Of a stretch of 64,000 nt of DNA, positions 1-8,099 are shown one piece after another (within the stretch, counting starts at the first letter, position 1; every line of letters starts with the position of its first letter). The stretch comes from Microbacterium lacticum (GTDB taxonomy: Bacteria > Actinomycetota > Actinomycetes > Actinomycetales > Microbacteriaceae). The DNA lies in the NCBI RefSeq assembly GCF_006716815.1, contig NZ_VFPS01000001.1:496001-560000 (forward strand), in the 5' to 3' direction. The notes under the pieces were generated by a model, which was not told the origin of the DNA, did no database searches, and was given only the letters and a program-made list of their open reading frames with translations. The position numbers and the translations under genes were made by a program.

Positions 1-105
1 GATGCCGATGTGCTCGTGCTGCGCGCGGGGCGCCCGGTCGGATTCGGCCATGGCACCGCCGATGTGCTGTGGACTCCCGACGAGGGTGCGCGGATCGCGT
101 CGTGA
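1..105 (+). CDS. C-terminal end of an unidentified protein
   Basis: An open frame runs in from the left edge and ends at TGA (103-105), giving the last 34 residues of a protein that starts outside the window. The tail is Gly/Asp rich and ends in DEGARIAS. I do not recognise the family from so short a piece. Codon use (mostly G/C third positions) fits the chromosomal genes, and the gene ends about 80 bases before the tRNA-Asn. Confidence 0.55.
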   Translation, partial: DADVLVLRAGRPVGFGHGTADVLWTPDEGARIAS

Positions 106-148
106 GCGACACGCGGGGTGGGGCGCGTCACGAGCACCCCTCCGACTT

Positions 149-157
149 TGCTATTAT
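149..157 (+). promoter_or_regulatory. Extended -10 promoter element for tRNA-Asn
   Basis: TG-C-TATTAT at 149-157 fits an extended -10 box in a stretch that is otherwise very GC-rich. It sits 30 bases before the tRNA-Asn 5' end. No good -35 hexamer is visible at 17-18 bases upstream, which is common when the TG extension is present. Confidence 0.45.
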
Positions 158-186
158 GGACGGGTTGCCCGCTCGCGGGTGACTGA

Positions 187-259
187 TCCTCGGTAGCTCA
201 ATTGGCAGAGCAGCCGGCTGTTAACCGGCAGGTTCTTGGTTCGAGTCCAAGCCGGGGAG
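187..259 (+). tRNA. tRNA-Asn (GTT)
   Basis: A complete cloverleaf is present. The seven-base acceptor stem TCCTCGG pairs with CCGGGGA, the D-arm is GCTC/GAGC, the anticodon loop CTGTTAA holds GTT (220-222), and the T-arm CTTGG/CCAAG encloses TTCGAGT. The discriminator is G and CCA is not encoded. A strong intrinsic terminator follows directly. Confidence 0.96.
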
Positions 260-262
260 CGA

Positions 263-294
263 ACGGCCCCAGACTCCACTCTGGGGCCGTTTTC
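263..294 (+). terminator. Intrinsic terminator after tRNA-Asn
   Basis: A ten-base perfect stem (263-272 with 281-290, ACGGCCCCAG/CTGGGGCCGT) and an eight-base loop are followed by TTTT. It begins four bases after the tRNA. Confidence 0.85.
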
Positions 295-429
295 GTCTCC
301 CGAGGCATCCCTCATCGCGCCGCTCCGACGCGCGTGGCTTGGCCACTTGTGGCCAGTTGTGGCGGGCTCGGGCCGGTGGATGCCACCACAAGTGAACACA
401 ACCCGCGCGGCGAGAGCAGCGCCACCGGA

Positions 430-996
430 TCACGCGTCGAGGTCATCGACACCCGGGGTCCACGAGGCGCCGGGGCGCCCCCAGCCGCGCTTGCGGGCGA
501 TCTTCTGCACGGTCTTCCAGTCGCCGTCGTCGAGGCGATCGATGTAGAGCGTGCCGTCGAGGTGGTCGAACTCGTGCTGCATGATGCGCGCCCGCCACCC
601 GTCGACCTCGATCCGCACCGGCTTGCCGTCGAGGTCGATGCCGGTGACGATCACCCGATCGGAGCGGCGGAGCGCGAAGCGCTCGCCCGGGAAAGAGAGG
701 CATCCCTCCGACTCCTCGTCGGGGTCGGGAACGCCCGGCTCGAGCGGCACCATCCACAGCTCCGGATTGATGATCACGCCGCGCCAGGGCGCGCCGTCGT
801 CGTCCTGGTATGTGTACGTGTAGATCCGCAGACCCACCCCGACCTGCGGGGCCGCGAGACCGACGCCGGGCGCGGCATCCATCGTCTCGAACATGTCCGC
901 GACGAGCTGGCGCACCTCATCGGTGATCTCGGCGACGGGGGAGGCGGGGGAGTGCAGCACGGGGTCGCCCATGATGCGAATCGCAAGAACAGCCAC
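430..996 (-). CDS. def: Peptide deformylase
   Basis: This metalloenzyme removes the formyl group from the N-terminal methionine of new proteins. The 188-residue product has all three family motifs in order: GVGLAAPQ (residues 44-51), EGCLS with the metal ligand Cys99, and HEFDH with ligands His141 and His145 and the catalytic Glu142. Length is normal for an actinobacterial deformylase. The start ATG at 996 gives the typical MAVLAIRIMGDPVL N-terminus. It is transcribed toward the tRNA-Asn and diverges from the transporter at 1040. Confidence 0.95.
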   Translation of the reverse strand: MAVLAIRIMGDPVLHSPASPVAEITDEVRQLVADMFETMDAAPGVGLAAPQVGVGLRIYTYTYQDDDGAPWRGVIINPELWMVPLEPGVPDPDEESEGCLSFPGERFALRRSDRVIVTGIDLDGKPVRIEVDGWRARIMQHEFDHLDGTLYIDRLDDGDWKTVQKIARKRGWGRPGASWTPGVDDLDA

Positions 997-1039
997 GTTC
1001 TGAGCCTACCGAGCGGCGCGGCGGGGTTAGTGTCGAGGA

Positions 1040-2116
1040 GTGGAAGCCTTCGCCCCCGATCTGGGAGACGTGGCCGACCAGCTGGTCGGCGTCTTCAAAG
1101 ACCCCGGCATCCTCATCGGCATCCCGCTGGCGCTCCTCGGTGCCGTCTTCATGTCGTTCGGCGCCCAGTACCAGCACCGCGGCGTACAGAAGGTCGAACG
1201 CCTCACCGGAACCGACGGCGGCACGGGGCTCACCGGCGGCCAGATCTGGAACCTACTGCGCCGCCCGTCGTGGGTCGCCGGCACCGCCATGCTGGGGCTC
1301 GCGATCGTCTGCCAGCTCGCGGCCCTCTCGTTCGCGCCGCTCATCCTCGTGCAGCCGCTCGGCGCGGTCTCCCTCGTCATCACGACGCTCCTCAACGCCC
1401 GCATCAGCGGCCACAAGCCCACCCGCCAATCGATCACGGCGATCGTGCTCTGCATCGCCGGCATCTTCACGTTCGTCACGATCGCGGCGGTCTACGCGAC
1501 CGAGACACCCGTCAGCGACGGGCAGCTGATCACGGTGCTGATCATCCTCGCGGCGGTGATCCTGCTCGTCGGCGGCTCGTGGCTGTGGTTCCGCCAGCGC
1601 GCCTCGGCCCTGTTCTACATCGTCGCGGCCGGGATGATCTACGGCTTCGTCGCGACGCTCGCGAAGGTCGTCATCAACCGCGTGCAGAACGAGAACTTCG
1701 ACTGGCTCACGATCATCTGCATCGTCGCGCTCCTGGCCGGCACCGCGTCGGGCGCGTACTTCGTGCAGACGGCGTATGCCTCGGGGCCGCCCGACCTCGT
1801 GATCGCGGGGCTCACGGTGGTCGACCCGATCGTCGCGATCATCATCGGCCTCGCCGTGCTGCACGAGGCCGACGGCGCCCCGTTCGGGGCCTACATCGGC
1901 TTCGCCGCCGCCGGTGCCCTCGCGGTCACGGGCGTGTTCCTGCTGGCGCGCTTCCATCCGGAGGTCGTCAGCAACAACAGCGCCGAGGTGCCGATCGTGC
2001 GCGGCAGCGGCGGCGCGGGGGAGCCGCGCACCAACTCCGAGAAGCTGACGGATGCCGTGGCGAAGGTGTGGCCCGAGCCGCCGGTGCGCGATCGCGACGA
2101 TCCGCGACGTCGTTAG
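1040..2116 (+). CDS. DMT-superfamily membrane transporter
   Basis: A 358-residue integral membrane protein with about nine hydrophobic helices, the first near residues 22-42 and the last near 275-300. The alternation of helices with short polar loops resembles EamA/NIPA-like members of the drug/metabolite transporter superfamily. The substrate cannot be told from sequence. A hydrophilic C-terminal tail of about 50 residues is likely cytoplasmic. Translation begins at GTG (1040) with a GAGGAG directly upstream, so the spacing is tight and the start is not fully certain. It is divergent from def and ends about 30 bases before the tRNA-Met. Confidence 0.8.
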   Translation: MEAFAPDLGDVADQLVGVFKDPGILIGIPLALLGAVFMSFGAQYQHRGVQKVERLTGTDGGTGLTGGQIWNLLRRPSWVAGTAMLGLAIVCQLAALSFAPLILVQPLGAVSLVITTLLNARISGHKPTRQSITAIVLCIAGIFTFVTIAAVYATETPVSDGQLITVLIILAAVILLVGGSWLWFRQRASALFYIVAAGMIYGFVATLAKVVINRVQNENFDWLTIICIVALLAGTASGAYFVQTAYASGPPDLVIAGLTVVDPIVAIIIGLAVLHEADGAPFGAYIGFAAAGALAVTGVFLLARFHPEVVSNNSAEVPIVRGSGGAGEPRTNSEKLTDAVAKVWPEPPVRDRDDPRRR

Positions 2117-2146
2117 AATCGAACCCGGCGCGCGCACGCGCGGCAC

Positions 2147-2220
2147 GGGGCGGTGGCCAAGCTGGTCAAGGCAGCGGGCTCATAACCCGACGATCGTGGG
2201 TTCAAGTCCCACCCGCCCTA
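2147..2220 (+). tRNA. tRNA-Met (CAT)
   Basis: The acceptor stem GGGGCGG pairs with CCGCCCT (one G-U). The anticodon loop CTCATAA carries CAT, and the T-arm GTGGG/CCCAC encloses TTCAAGT. The discriminator is A. The anticodon stem has one weak pair. CAT could also be read by a lysidine-modified tRNA-Ile, so the amino-acid identity is probable rather than certain. Confidence 0.82.
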
Positions 2221-2248
2221 CTCGTCCGAGACCGATGAAATGACACGG

Positions 2249-2278
2249 TTGTGATTACCGCGTCCGATCGGTCATAAT
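2249..2278 (+). promoter_or_regulatory. Sigma-70 type promoter for the DUF3145 gene
   Basis: TTGTGA (2249-2254) and CATAAT (2273-2278) are separated by 18 bases, close to the consensus for a housekeeping promoter. The likely start of transcription near 2285 leaves a leader of about 85 bases before the ATG. Confidence 0.6.
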
Positions 2279-2370
2279 GGGCGCACAACCGCATACTCGC
2301 TGCACACTCGCCACATGCTCCGGCACCCAGGTCGTAGGGGAAGACGTACCTGAAGAAACGGAGAATCGTG

Positions 2371-2901
2371 ATGGCGACCACGTCGAACCCACCTGTCGCG
2401 TCGGCGACACTGGCGCGCGGAGTGATCTACATCCACTCCGCGCCGCGAGCGCTGTGCCCCCACCTCGAGTGGGCGGTCGGGCGTGCCCTCGGGCGTGCGG
2501 TCAACTTCGACTGGGCCGACCAGCCCGTGCTCGCCGGCAGCCGCCGCGCCGAGTTCTACTGGGAGGGCCCAGCCGGCACGGGTGCGGCGCTGGCGACCGC
2601 GATCCGCGGCTGGGAGCACCTGCGCTTCGAGGTGAGCGAAGACCCCACGCCGCGCAGCGACGGCGGCCGCTGGCTGCACACCCCGGACCTCGGCATTCAC
2701 TTCGCGCAGACCGACACCGCCGGCAACATCGTCATCGGCGAAGACCGGGTGCGGTACGCGATGGAGATCGCCGCCGGCGACGTGTTCGAACTGCAGCGCG
2801 AGCTCCAGGTCGCGCTCGGCACCGTGTGGGACGACGAGCTGGAGCCGTTCCGCCACGCGAGCGACGACACTCCCGTCGTATGGCTGCACAAGGTGGGCTG
2901 A
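2371..2901 (+). CDS. DUF3145 family protein
   Basis: A 176-residue soluble protein of the actinobacterial DUF3145 family. Its biochemical role is not known. The N-terminus (RGVIYIHSAPRALCPHLEW) and the conserved acidic/Trp-rich middle match what I recall of the family. No signal peptide or membrane segment is seen. ATG at 2371 is preferred over the adjacent in-frame GTG at 2368 because ACGGAG lies seven bases upstream. It is a single-gene unit with its own promoter and a strong terminator downstream. Confidence 0.85.
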   Translation: MATTSNPPVASATLARGVIYIHSAPRALCPHLEWAVGRALGRAVNFDWADQPVLAGSRRAEFYWEGPAGTGAALATAIRGWEHLRFEVSEDPTPRSDGGRWLHTPDLGIHFAQTDTAGNIVIGEDRVRYAMEIAAGDVFELQRELQVALGTVWDDELEPFRHASDDTPVVWLHKVG

Positions 2902-3004
2902 GCGCCGCACAGACCACCACACAGACCGGGCGACGCGGGGCGCTCGTACCCACTTCGGACGGCTTCCCGGGGATGGGGATCGCGTACCGCTCGCCTCACC
3001 CGAG

Positions 3005-3040
3005 AAGGGCCCCTCCGCTGGCTTCGCGGAGGGGCCCTTT
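3005..3040. terminator. Bidirectional terminator between DUF3145 and fabF
   Basis: A long GC-rich hairpin has its left arm at 3005-3018 and right arm at 3026-3040 with a seven-base loop. It ends in TTT on the plus strand and begins with AA, giving a weak U tract on the minus strand too. It separates the convergent DUF3145 and fab transcripts. Confidence 0.8.
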
Positions 3041-3088
3041 CACCGGCGCGTCACATGCGCGCGGTCGAGGTCGAGGTCGGACGGCGGG

Positions 3089-4327
3089 TCACACTGAGGC
3101 GAACGCCGCCACGGCGTTGTGCCCGCCGAATCCGAACGAGTTGCTGATCGCGAGCTGCGGGCCCTCGCCCAGGGGCTGCGGCTCGCCGGAGATGAGGAAC
3201 GGCACCGCCGGGTCCTGCTCGGTGATGTTGATCGTCGGCGGCGCGACGCGGTCGCGGAGCGCCAGAACCGTGAAGATCGCCTCGAGCGCTCCGGTGCCGC
3301 CGAGGAGGTGACCGGTGGATGCCTTGGTGGCCGACACCGGGATCTCGCCGATCCGGTCGCCGAACACGTGGTGCAGGGCGACGTACTCGTTGGGGTCGCC
3401 GACCGGGGTGGAGGTCGCGTGCGCGTTGATGTGCGTGACATCGTCCGGCGAGGCATCCGCCATGTCGAGCGCCAGCTTCACGGCGCGCGCCGCTCCCCAG
3501 CCCTCGGGGTCGTTCGCGGTGATGTGGTACGAGTCGGCGGTGACGCCGCCGCCGACGACGGCGGCGTAGATCTTCGCGCCGCGGGCCTTGGCGTGCTCCT
3601 CGGTCTCGAGGATGAGCACCGCCGCGCCCTCGCCCATGACGAACCCGTCACGGTCGATGCTGCCCGGCCGCGATGCGGTCTCGGGGGAATCGTTGCGCTT
3701 CGACAGCGCCTGCATCGAGGCGAACGAGGCGATCGTGACCGGGTGGATCACCGATTCGGTGCCGCCGGCGATCACGACGTCTGCGAGGCCGTCGCGCAGG
3801 TGCTCGACGGCGTTGACGATCGACTCCGTGCTCGAGGCGCAGGCGCTCGCGACGGTCCGCGCGTATGCGCGCGCACCGAAGTGCAGCGAGAGGTTGCCGG
3901 CCGCCGCGTTCGGCATGAGCATCGGCACCGTCATCGGCAGCACCCGACGCGGGCCCTTCTCGCGCAGCGTGTCCCAGGCATCCAGCAGCGTCCACAGACC
4001 CCCGATGCCGGTCGCGAAGTCGACGCCGAGCCGTTCCGGGTCGACCTCGGGCGATCCGGCATCGGCCCACGCCTCGAGGGCCGCGACGAGCGCGAACTGC
4101 GACGACGGGTCGAGGCGCTTGGCGACGGGGCGCTCCAGCACGGTGTCGGGCCGCACGGCCGCCTGCGCGGCGAACGTGACCGGCAGGTTGTACTGCTCGA
4201 CCCAGTCGTATTCGAGCGTGCGCGCGCCGGAGGCGCCGGCCAGCAGCGCCGACCAGCTCTCGGGGGCGGTGCCGCCGATGGGGCTGGACGCGCCGATGCC
4301 GGTGACGACGATTCGGGGGTTGCTCAT
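3089..4327 (-). CDS. fabF: Beta-ketoacyl-ACP synthase II
   Basis: Condenses acyl-ACP with malonyl-ACP in each elongation round of type II fatty-acid synthesis. The 412-residue protein has the thiolase-fold catalytic triad: Cys163 in SACASS, a His in NAHATSTP and a His in KASTGHLLGG. The C-terminal signature NSFGFGGHNA is present. It is the last gene of the fabD-fabH-acpP-fabF group, about 108 bases after acpP. The intergene has no evident promoter, so co-transcription is likely. Confidence 0.96.
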   Translation of the reverse strand: MSNPRIVVTGIGASSPIGGTAPESWSALLAGASGARTLEYDWVEQYNLPVTFAAQAAVRPDTVLERPVAKRLDPSSQFALVAALEAWADAGSPEVDPERLGVDFATGIGGLWTLLDAWDTLREKGPRRVLPMTVPMLMPNAAAGNLSLHFGARAYARTVASACASSTESIVNAVEHLRDGLADVVIAGGTESVIHPVTIASFASMQALSKRNDSPETASRPGSIDRDGFVMGEGAAVLILETEEHAKARGAKIYAAVVGGGVTADSYHITANDPEGWGAARAVKLALDMADASPDDVTHINAHATSTPVGDPNEYVALHHVFGDRIGEIPVSATKASTGHLLGGTGALEAIFTVLALRDRVAPPTINITEQDPAVPFLISGEPQPLGEGPQLAISNSFGFGGHNAVAAFASV

Positions 4328-4435
4328 GATGTCCTCACGCGTGTGGGGGTGCTCCGGTGGGGGCGAGGCTGCAGCGGGGCCGCCGCGAGGCCCCCACCGG
4401 TTCAGGCGGGTCAGCTGGGTGACGCCCGGAGGCGA

Positions 4436-4684
4436 TCAGCCCTGGTTGGTGGTGATGAAGGTGACGGCGTCGCCGACGGTCTTGAGGTTCTTGACCTCTT
4501 CGTCGGGGATCGTGACGCCGAACTTCTCCTCCGCGTTGACGACGATCGTCATCATCGAGATCGAGTCGATGTCGAGGTCGTCGGTGAACGACTTCTCCAG
4601 CGCGACCTCGTCGGCCGAGATGCCCGTCTCGTCGGTGATGAGCTCGGCGAGCCCGGCGAGGACCTCGTCGTTGCTGAATGCCAT
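4436..4684 (-). CDS. acpP: Acyl carrier protein
   Basis: Carries growing acyl chains on a phosphopantetheine arm attached to Ser41 in the DIDSIS motif (the usual DSL motif reads DSI here). The 82-residue protein is acidic and helical, as normal for ACP. A longer in-frame start exists at 4726, but ATG 4684 is chosen because AAGGAG (4691-4696 on the complement) sits six bases ahead and the protein then begins MAFSNDEVL. It lies between fabH and fabF in the same direction. Confidence 0.95.
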   Translation of the reverse strand: MAFSNDEVLAGLAELITDETGISADEVALEKSFTDDLDIDSISMMTIVVNAEEKFGVTIPDEEVKNLKTVGDAVTFITTNQG

Positions 4685-4781
4685 GGGATTCTCCTTGTTT
4701 TCGGGGTGTTTCGCGGTGTGGTCCACCGAGGACGCGGACCCGGAAAGGTCCGGGATCAGTCTAGGTGCGGGCGGCTTTCCC

Positions 4782-5798
4782 TCACGGGAGCACGACGACC
4801 TGCGCTCCGAAGACGAGACCGGCGCCGAAGCCGATCTGCAGGGCGAGCCCGCCCGAGACCTCGGGGTGCTCCTCGAGCAGGCGGTGCGTCGCGAGCGGGA
4901 TGGAGGCGGCCGACGTGTTGCCGGTGGTCTCGATGTCGCGGGCGATGACGACGGACTCGGGCAGACCCAGCTGCTTGGCGAACTCGTCGATGATGCGCAT
5001 GTTCGCCTGGTGTGGCACGAACGCGGCGAGATCGGATGCCTCGACGCCCGCCGCCTCGAGCGCCTGACGGGCGACCTTCACCATCTCCCAGACCGCCCAG
5101 CGGAAGACCGTCGGGCCCTCCTGGCGGAGCGTCGGCCACGGGGCGAGCCCGTCGCGGAACTCGACGAGGGTGTGGTTCATGCCCACCGCGTCGGCCTTCG
5201 AGCCGTCGGAGCCCCAGACGGTCGGGCCGATGCCGGCGTAGTCGCTCGGCCCGATCACGACCGCGCCCGCCCCGTCGCCGAGGAGGAACGAGATCGAGCG
5301 GTCGGTCGGGTCGACGACGTCGCTGAGCTTCTCGGCGCCGACGACGACGGCGTAGTGCGCGGCGCCGCCCCGGATGAGTGCGTCGGCCTGCGCGACGGCG
5401 TAGGCGAAGCCCGCGCACGCGGCGTTGACGTCGTAGGCCGCGGCGGGGTTCGCCCCCACGCGGTCGGCGACGATTGCCGAGACCGACGGGGTCTGCTTGG
5501 GGTTCGAGATCGTCGCGACGATGACCGCGTCGATATCGGCCGGGTCGACGCCGGAGCGGGCGATCGCCTCGGCGGCGGCGTCGGTCGACAGCTCGATCGC
5601 CGTGGTCTCGGCGTTCGCGCGGGTACGGGTGATGATGCCGGTGCGCTGCCGGATCCACTCGTCGCTGGAGTCGATCGGGCCGACGAGGTCGTCGTTGGGC
5701 ACGGCGTTCTCGCCGCGGGCGGCGCCGTAGGCGTAGATCCGCGTGTGCGCGGGGCCCGTGGGCTGGTGGAGCGCGGGGCGGATGGTCGAGGTGCTCAC
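4782..5798 (-). CDS. fabH: Beta-ketoacyl-ACP synthase III
   Basis: Starts fatty-acid synthesis by condensing acyl-CoA with malonyl-ACP. In actinobacteria this step also sets the branched-chain primer. The 338-residue protein shows Cys128 in ACAGF, the active-site His in PHQAN, and the Asn in TGNTSAAS. The start is GTG 5798, preceded by AGGAGAAGG. Its first four bases overlap the fabD stop (GTGA), so translation is coupled to fabD. A longer frame reading upstream is only the shadow of fabD. Confidence 0.95.
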   Translation of the reverse strand: MSTSTIRPALHQPTGPAHTRIYAYGAARGENAVPNDDLVGPIDSSDEWIRQRTGIITRTRANAETTAIELSTDAAAEAIARSGVDPADIDAVIVATISNPKQTPSVSAIVADRVGANPAAAYDVNAACAGFAYAVAQADALIRGGAAHYAVVVGAEKLSDVVDPTDRSISFLLGDGAGAVVIGPSDYAGIGPTVWGSDGSKADAVGMNHTLVEFRDGLAPWPTLRQEGPTVFRWAVWEMVKVARQALEAAGVEASDLAAFVPHQANMRIIDEFAKQLGLPESVVIARDIETTGNTSAASIPLATHRLLEEHPEVSGGLALQIGFGAGLVFGAQVVVLP

Positions 5799-6727
5799 GC
5801 GCCTTCTCCTGTCAGCAGAGCGGCGGCAGCCGCGAGGTCGTCGGGCGTCTTCACCGCGACGGTGGGCACGCCGCGGAGGGCGCGCTTGGCGAGCCCGGTG
5901 AGCGTGCCGGCCGGGGCAAGCTCGATGATGCCGGTCACCTCGTGCGCGGCGAACGACTCCATGGCGAGGTCCCAGCGCACGGGGGAGGCGACCTGCGCGA
6001 CGAGCAGGTGGAGGGCCGGTCTGCCGGCGGCGACGGGTGCGCCGTCGCTGTTCGACCAGAGGGTGAGCGTGGGGTCGGATGCCTCGATGCGGGCGGCCGC
6101 GTCCCGGAGCGCGTCGACGGCCGGGGCCATGAAGCGCGTGTGGAAGGCGCCGGCGACCTGCAGCGGGATCACCCGGGTGCCCGCGACAGGCGAGGCGGCG
6201 AGGGCCTCGAGCGCGTCGAGGGTGCCGGCGGCGACGATCTGCCCGGCCCCGTTGTGGTTCGCCGGGGTCAACTCGAGCTCGTCGAGGCGCGCGAGCACGG
6301 CGTCGCGGTCGCCGCCGATGATCGCGCTCATGCCGGTCTGGGCGGCTGCGGCGGCGTCGGCCATCGCGCGGCCGCGGATGCCGACGAGACGCATGCCGTC
6401 GTCGTCGCTGAGCACGCCCGCCGCGACCAGCGCGGCGATCTCGCCGACCGAGTGGCCGGCGACGCCGTCCGGCGTCGTGGGCGGTGTCATGGCCGTGGCA
6501 TCCAGCAGCGCCGCGTACGACAGGAGGCTCGCGGCGACGATGAGGGGCTGGGCCACCTGCGTGTCGCGAATGCGGTCGGCGTCCCACTCGGTGCCGGCGG
6601 CGATGAGGTCGACGCCGCTGTCGGCGGAGTAGCGCTCGAGGCGCTCGCGAACGCCCGGAACGGCCAGCCACGGCTCGAGGAACCCGGGGGTCTGCGCGCC
6701 CTGTCCGGGGAAGACGGTGATGATCAC
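5795..6727 (-). CDS. fabD: Malonyl-CoA:ACP transacylase
   Basis: Loads malonyl groups onto ACP to feed FabH and FabF. The 310-residue protein begins with the family signature VFPGQGAQ. It has the nucleophile Ser93 in GHSVGE and the later NHNGAGQIV and GAFHT motifs that carry the second catalytic residue. It is the first gene of the fab group. A gap of about 150 bases separates it from the PucR-type regulator, and the fab promoter is expected there. Confidence 0.95.
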   Translation of the reverse strand: MIITVFPGQGAQTPGFLEPWLAVPGVRERLERYSADSGVDLIAAGTEWDADRIRDTQVAQPLIVAASLLSYAALLDATAMTPPTTPDGVAGHSVGEIAALVAAGVLSDDDGMRLVGIRGRAMADAAAAAQTGMSAIIGGDRDAVLARLDELELTPANHNGAGQIVAAGTLDALEALAASPVAGTRVIPLQVAGAFHTRFMAPAVDALRDAAARIEASDPTLTLWSNSDGAPVAAGRPALHLLVAQVASPVRWDLAMESFAAHEVTGIIELAPAGTLTGLAKRALRGVPTVAVKTPDDLAAAAALLTGEGA

Positions 6728-6879
6728 TGCTCTATCCTGCCAAGATCTGTCGGAGTGTGCTGGGGGTCATGTCACAAGAAACGCCGGATGCCTTGTGTCC
6801 ACCGTACAACGGTGGCGCGATCGTGCGGTGCGGGGGCCGCGGTGCGGCGGTTCGGCGGCGCTGTGGAGCTCGGCGTCGG

Positions 6880-8091
6880 TCAGGACGGGCGGCGCATGCC
6901 CGCGCGCCGACGGGTGACCTCGGTGCCGATCGAGCCGATGATGAGCGCGGTCTGCAGGATGAGGGCCTCGCGCGGCCCCGTGGCATCCCACCCGATCACG
7001 TCGGACACGCGCCTGAGCCGGTAGCGCACGGTGTTGGGATGCACGAACAGCTCGCGGGCCGTCGCCTCGAGCGACCGCCCGTTGTCGAGGTAGCTCCACA
7101 GCGTCGTCACGAGGTCGGACGAGTGCGCCTGCAGCGGACGGTAGATCCGCTCGACGAGGGTGGCCTTGGCCGCGCTGTCGCCGGCCAGCGCGCGCTCGGG
7201 GAGGAGATCGTCGGCCTCGACCGGCCGCGGGGCGCCGCGCCACGCTCCGGCCACGGCGAACCCGGCGAGGGCGGCGCGGGCGCTCTGCCCGGCGTCGACG
7301 AGTGCGGGCACTGTGGGGCCGAGCACGAGGTGCCCGGCACCGAACCCCGGCTCGAGGCGGGTGGCGATCTCGGGGAAGGTCAGCTCGGCGCGGTTCTCCT
7401 CGCCGGCGGGCGTGTCGGCGCGGCCGATCACGAGCACGAGGCGCGATCCCTGCACGCCGATCAGCACGTCGACGCCCATCTTGCGGGCCATCCGCCGCAG
7501 CTGGTCGACGTCGAACTGCGGAGGCGTGGTGCCGACGAGCACCGCGACCTCGCCGTGGCCGTGCCAGCCGAGCGCGGCGATCCGACTCGGCAGCTCTTCG
7601 TCGGCCTCGCCGGTGAGGATCGAGTCGACGACGAGGGCTTCGAGCCGGGCATCCCAGAGGCCGCGCGCCTCCGCGGCGCGGGCGTACACGTCGGCGGAGG
7701 CGAACGCTACCTCACGGGAGAACAGCAGGATGCTCTCGCGCAGGTCCTCGCCGCGCCCGGCGACGCGCTCCTCGGTCACCTCGACCGTCACCCGGATGAG
7801 CTGCAGCGTCTGCGTGAGGCTGACGCTGCGCAGCAGCTCACGGGGCGCCGCGGCGAAGATGTCGGCCGCGATCCACGGGGTCGAGCTGGGGTCGTCGTAC
7901 CACTGAATGAACGAGGCGATGCCCGCCTGCGCCACGAGCCCCACGGCCGAGCGGCGCGCCGGCGGCATGTCGGCGTACCACGGCAGCGAGTCTTCGAGTC
8001 GCTTGATCGTGGCCGTCGCCAGGTCGCCGGAGATCCGCCGCAGCCAGGCGAGGGTCTCCGCCTTCTCCTGCGGGGTGGGGCGGGCGGGCAT
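6880..8091 (-). CDS. fasR: PucR-type transcriptional regulator of fatty-acid synthesis (FasR-like)
   Basis: A 403-residue regulator. A variable sensor region is followed by a C-terminal PucR helix-turn-helix with the typical run LEATARELFVHPNTVRYRL near residues 350-370. In Streptomyces coelicolor a PucR-family activator, FasR, lies directly upstream of fabD-fabH-acpP-fabF and activates them. The same order and strand here make this the likely orthologue. ATG 8091 gives MPARPTPQEKAETL; any longer frame is a shadow of aceE. The gene begins nine bases after the aceE stop. Confidence 0.87.
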   Translation of the reverse strand: MPARPTPQEKAETLAWLRRISGDLATATIKRLEDSLPWYADMPPARRSAVGLVAQAGIASFIQWYDDPSSTPWIAADIFAAAPRELLRSVSLTQTLQLIRVTVEVTEERVAGRGEDLRESILLFSREVAFASADVYARAAEARGLWDARLEALVVDSILTGEADEELPSRIAALGWHGHGEVAVLVGTTPPQFDVDQLRRMARKMGVDVLIGVQGSRLVLVIGRADTPAGEENRAELTFPEIATRLEPGFGAGHLVLGPTVPALVDAGQSARAALAGFAVAGAWRGAPRPVEADDLLPERALAGDSAAKATLVERIYRPLQAHSSDLVTTLWSYLDNGRSLEATARELFVHPNTVRYRLRRVSDVIGWDATGPREALILQTALIIGSIGTEVTRRRAGMRRPS

Positions 8092-8099
8092 CGATCCGG

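Noticed and set aside
202..2238. 678-codon open frame on the plus strand from the tRNA-Asn through the deformylase and transporter
   Set aside because: It runs antisense to def and out of frame with the transporter; Arg/Pro/His-rich composition is typical of GC-rich shadow frames.
3588..6632. 1014-codon plus-strand frame opposite fabF, acpP, fabH and fabD
   Set aside because: The minus strand encodes four well-recognised proteins here; the plus frame is Ser/Ala-rich without domains.
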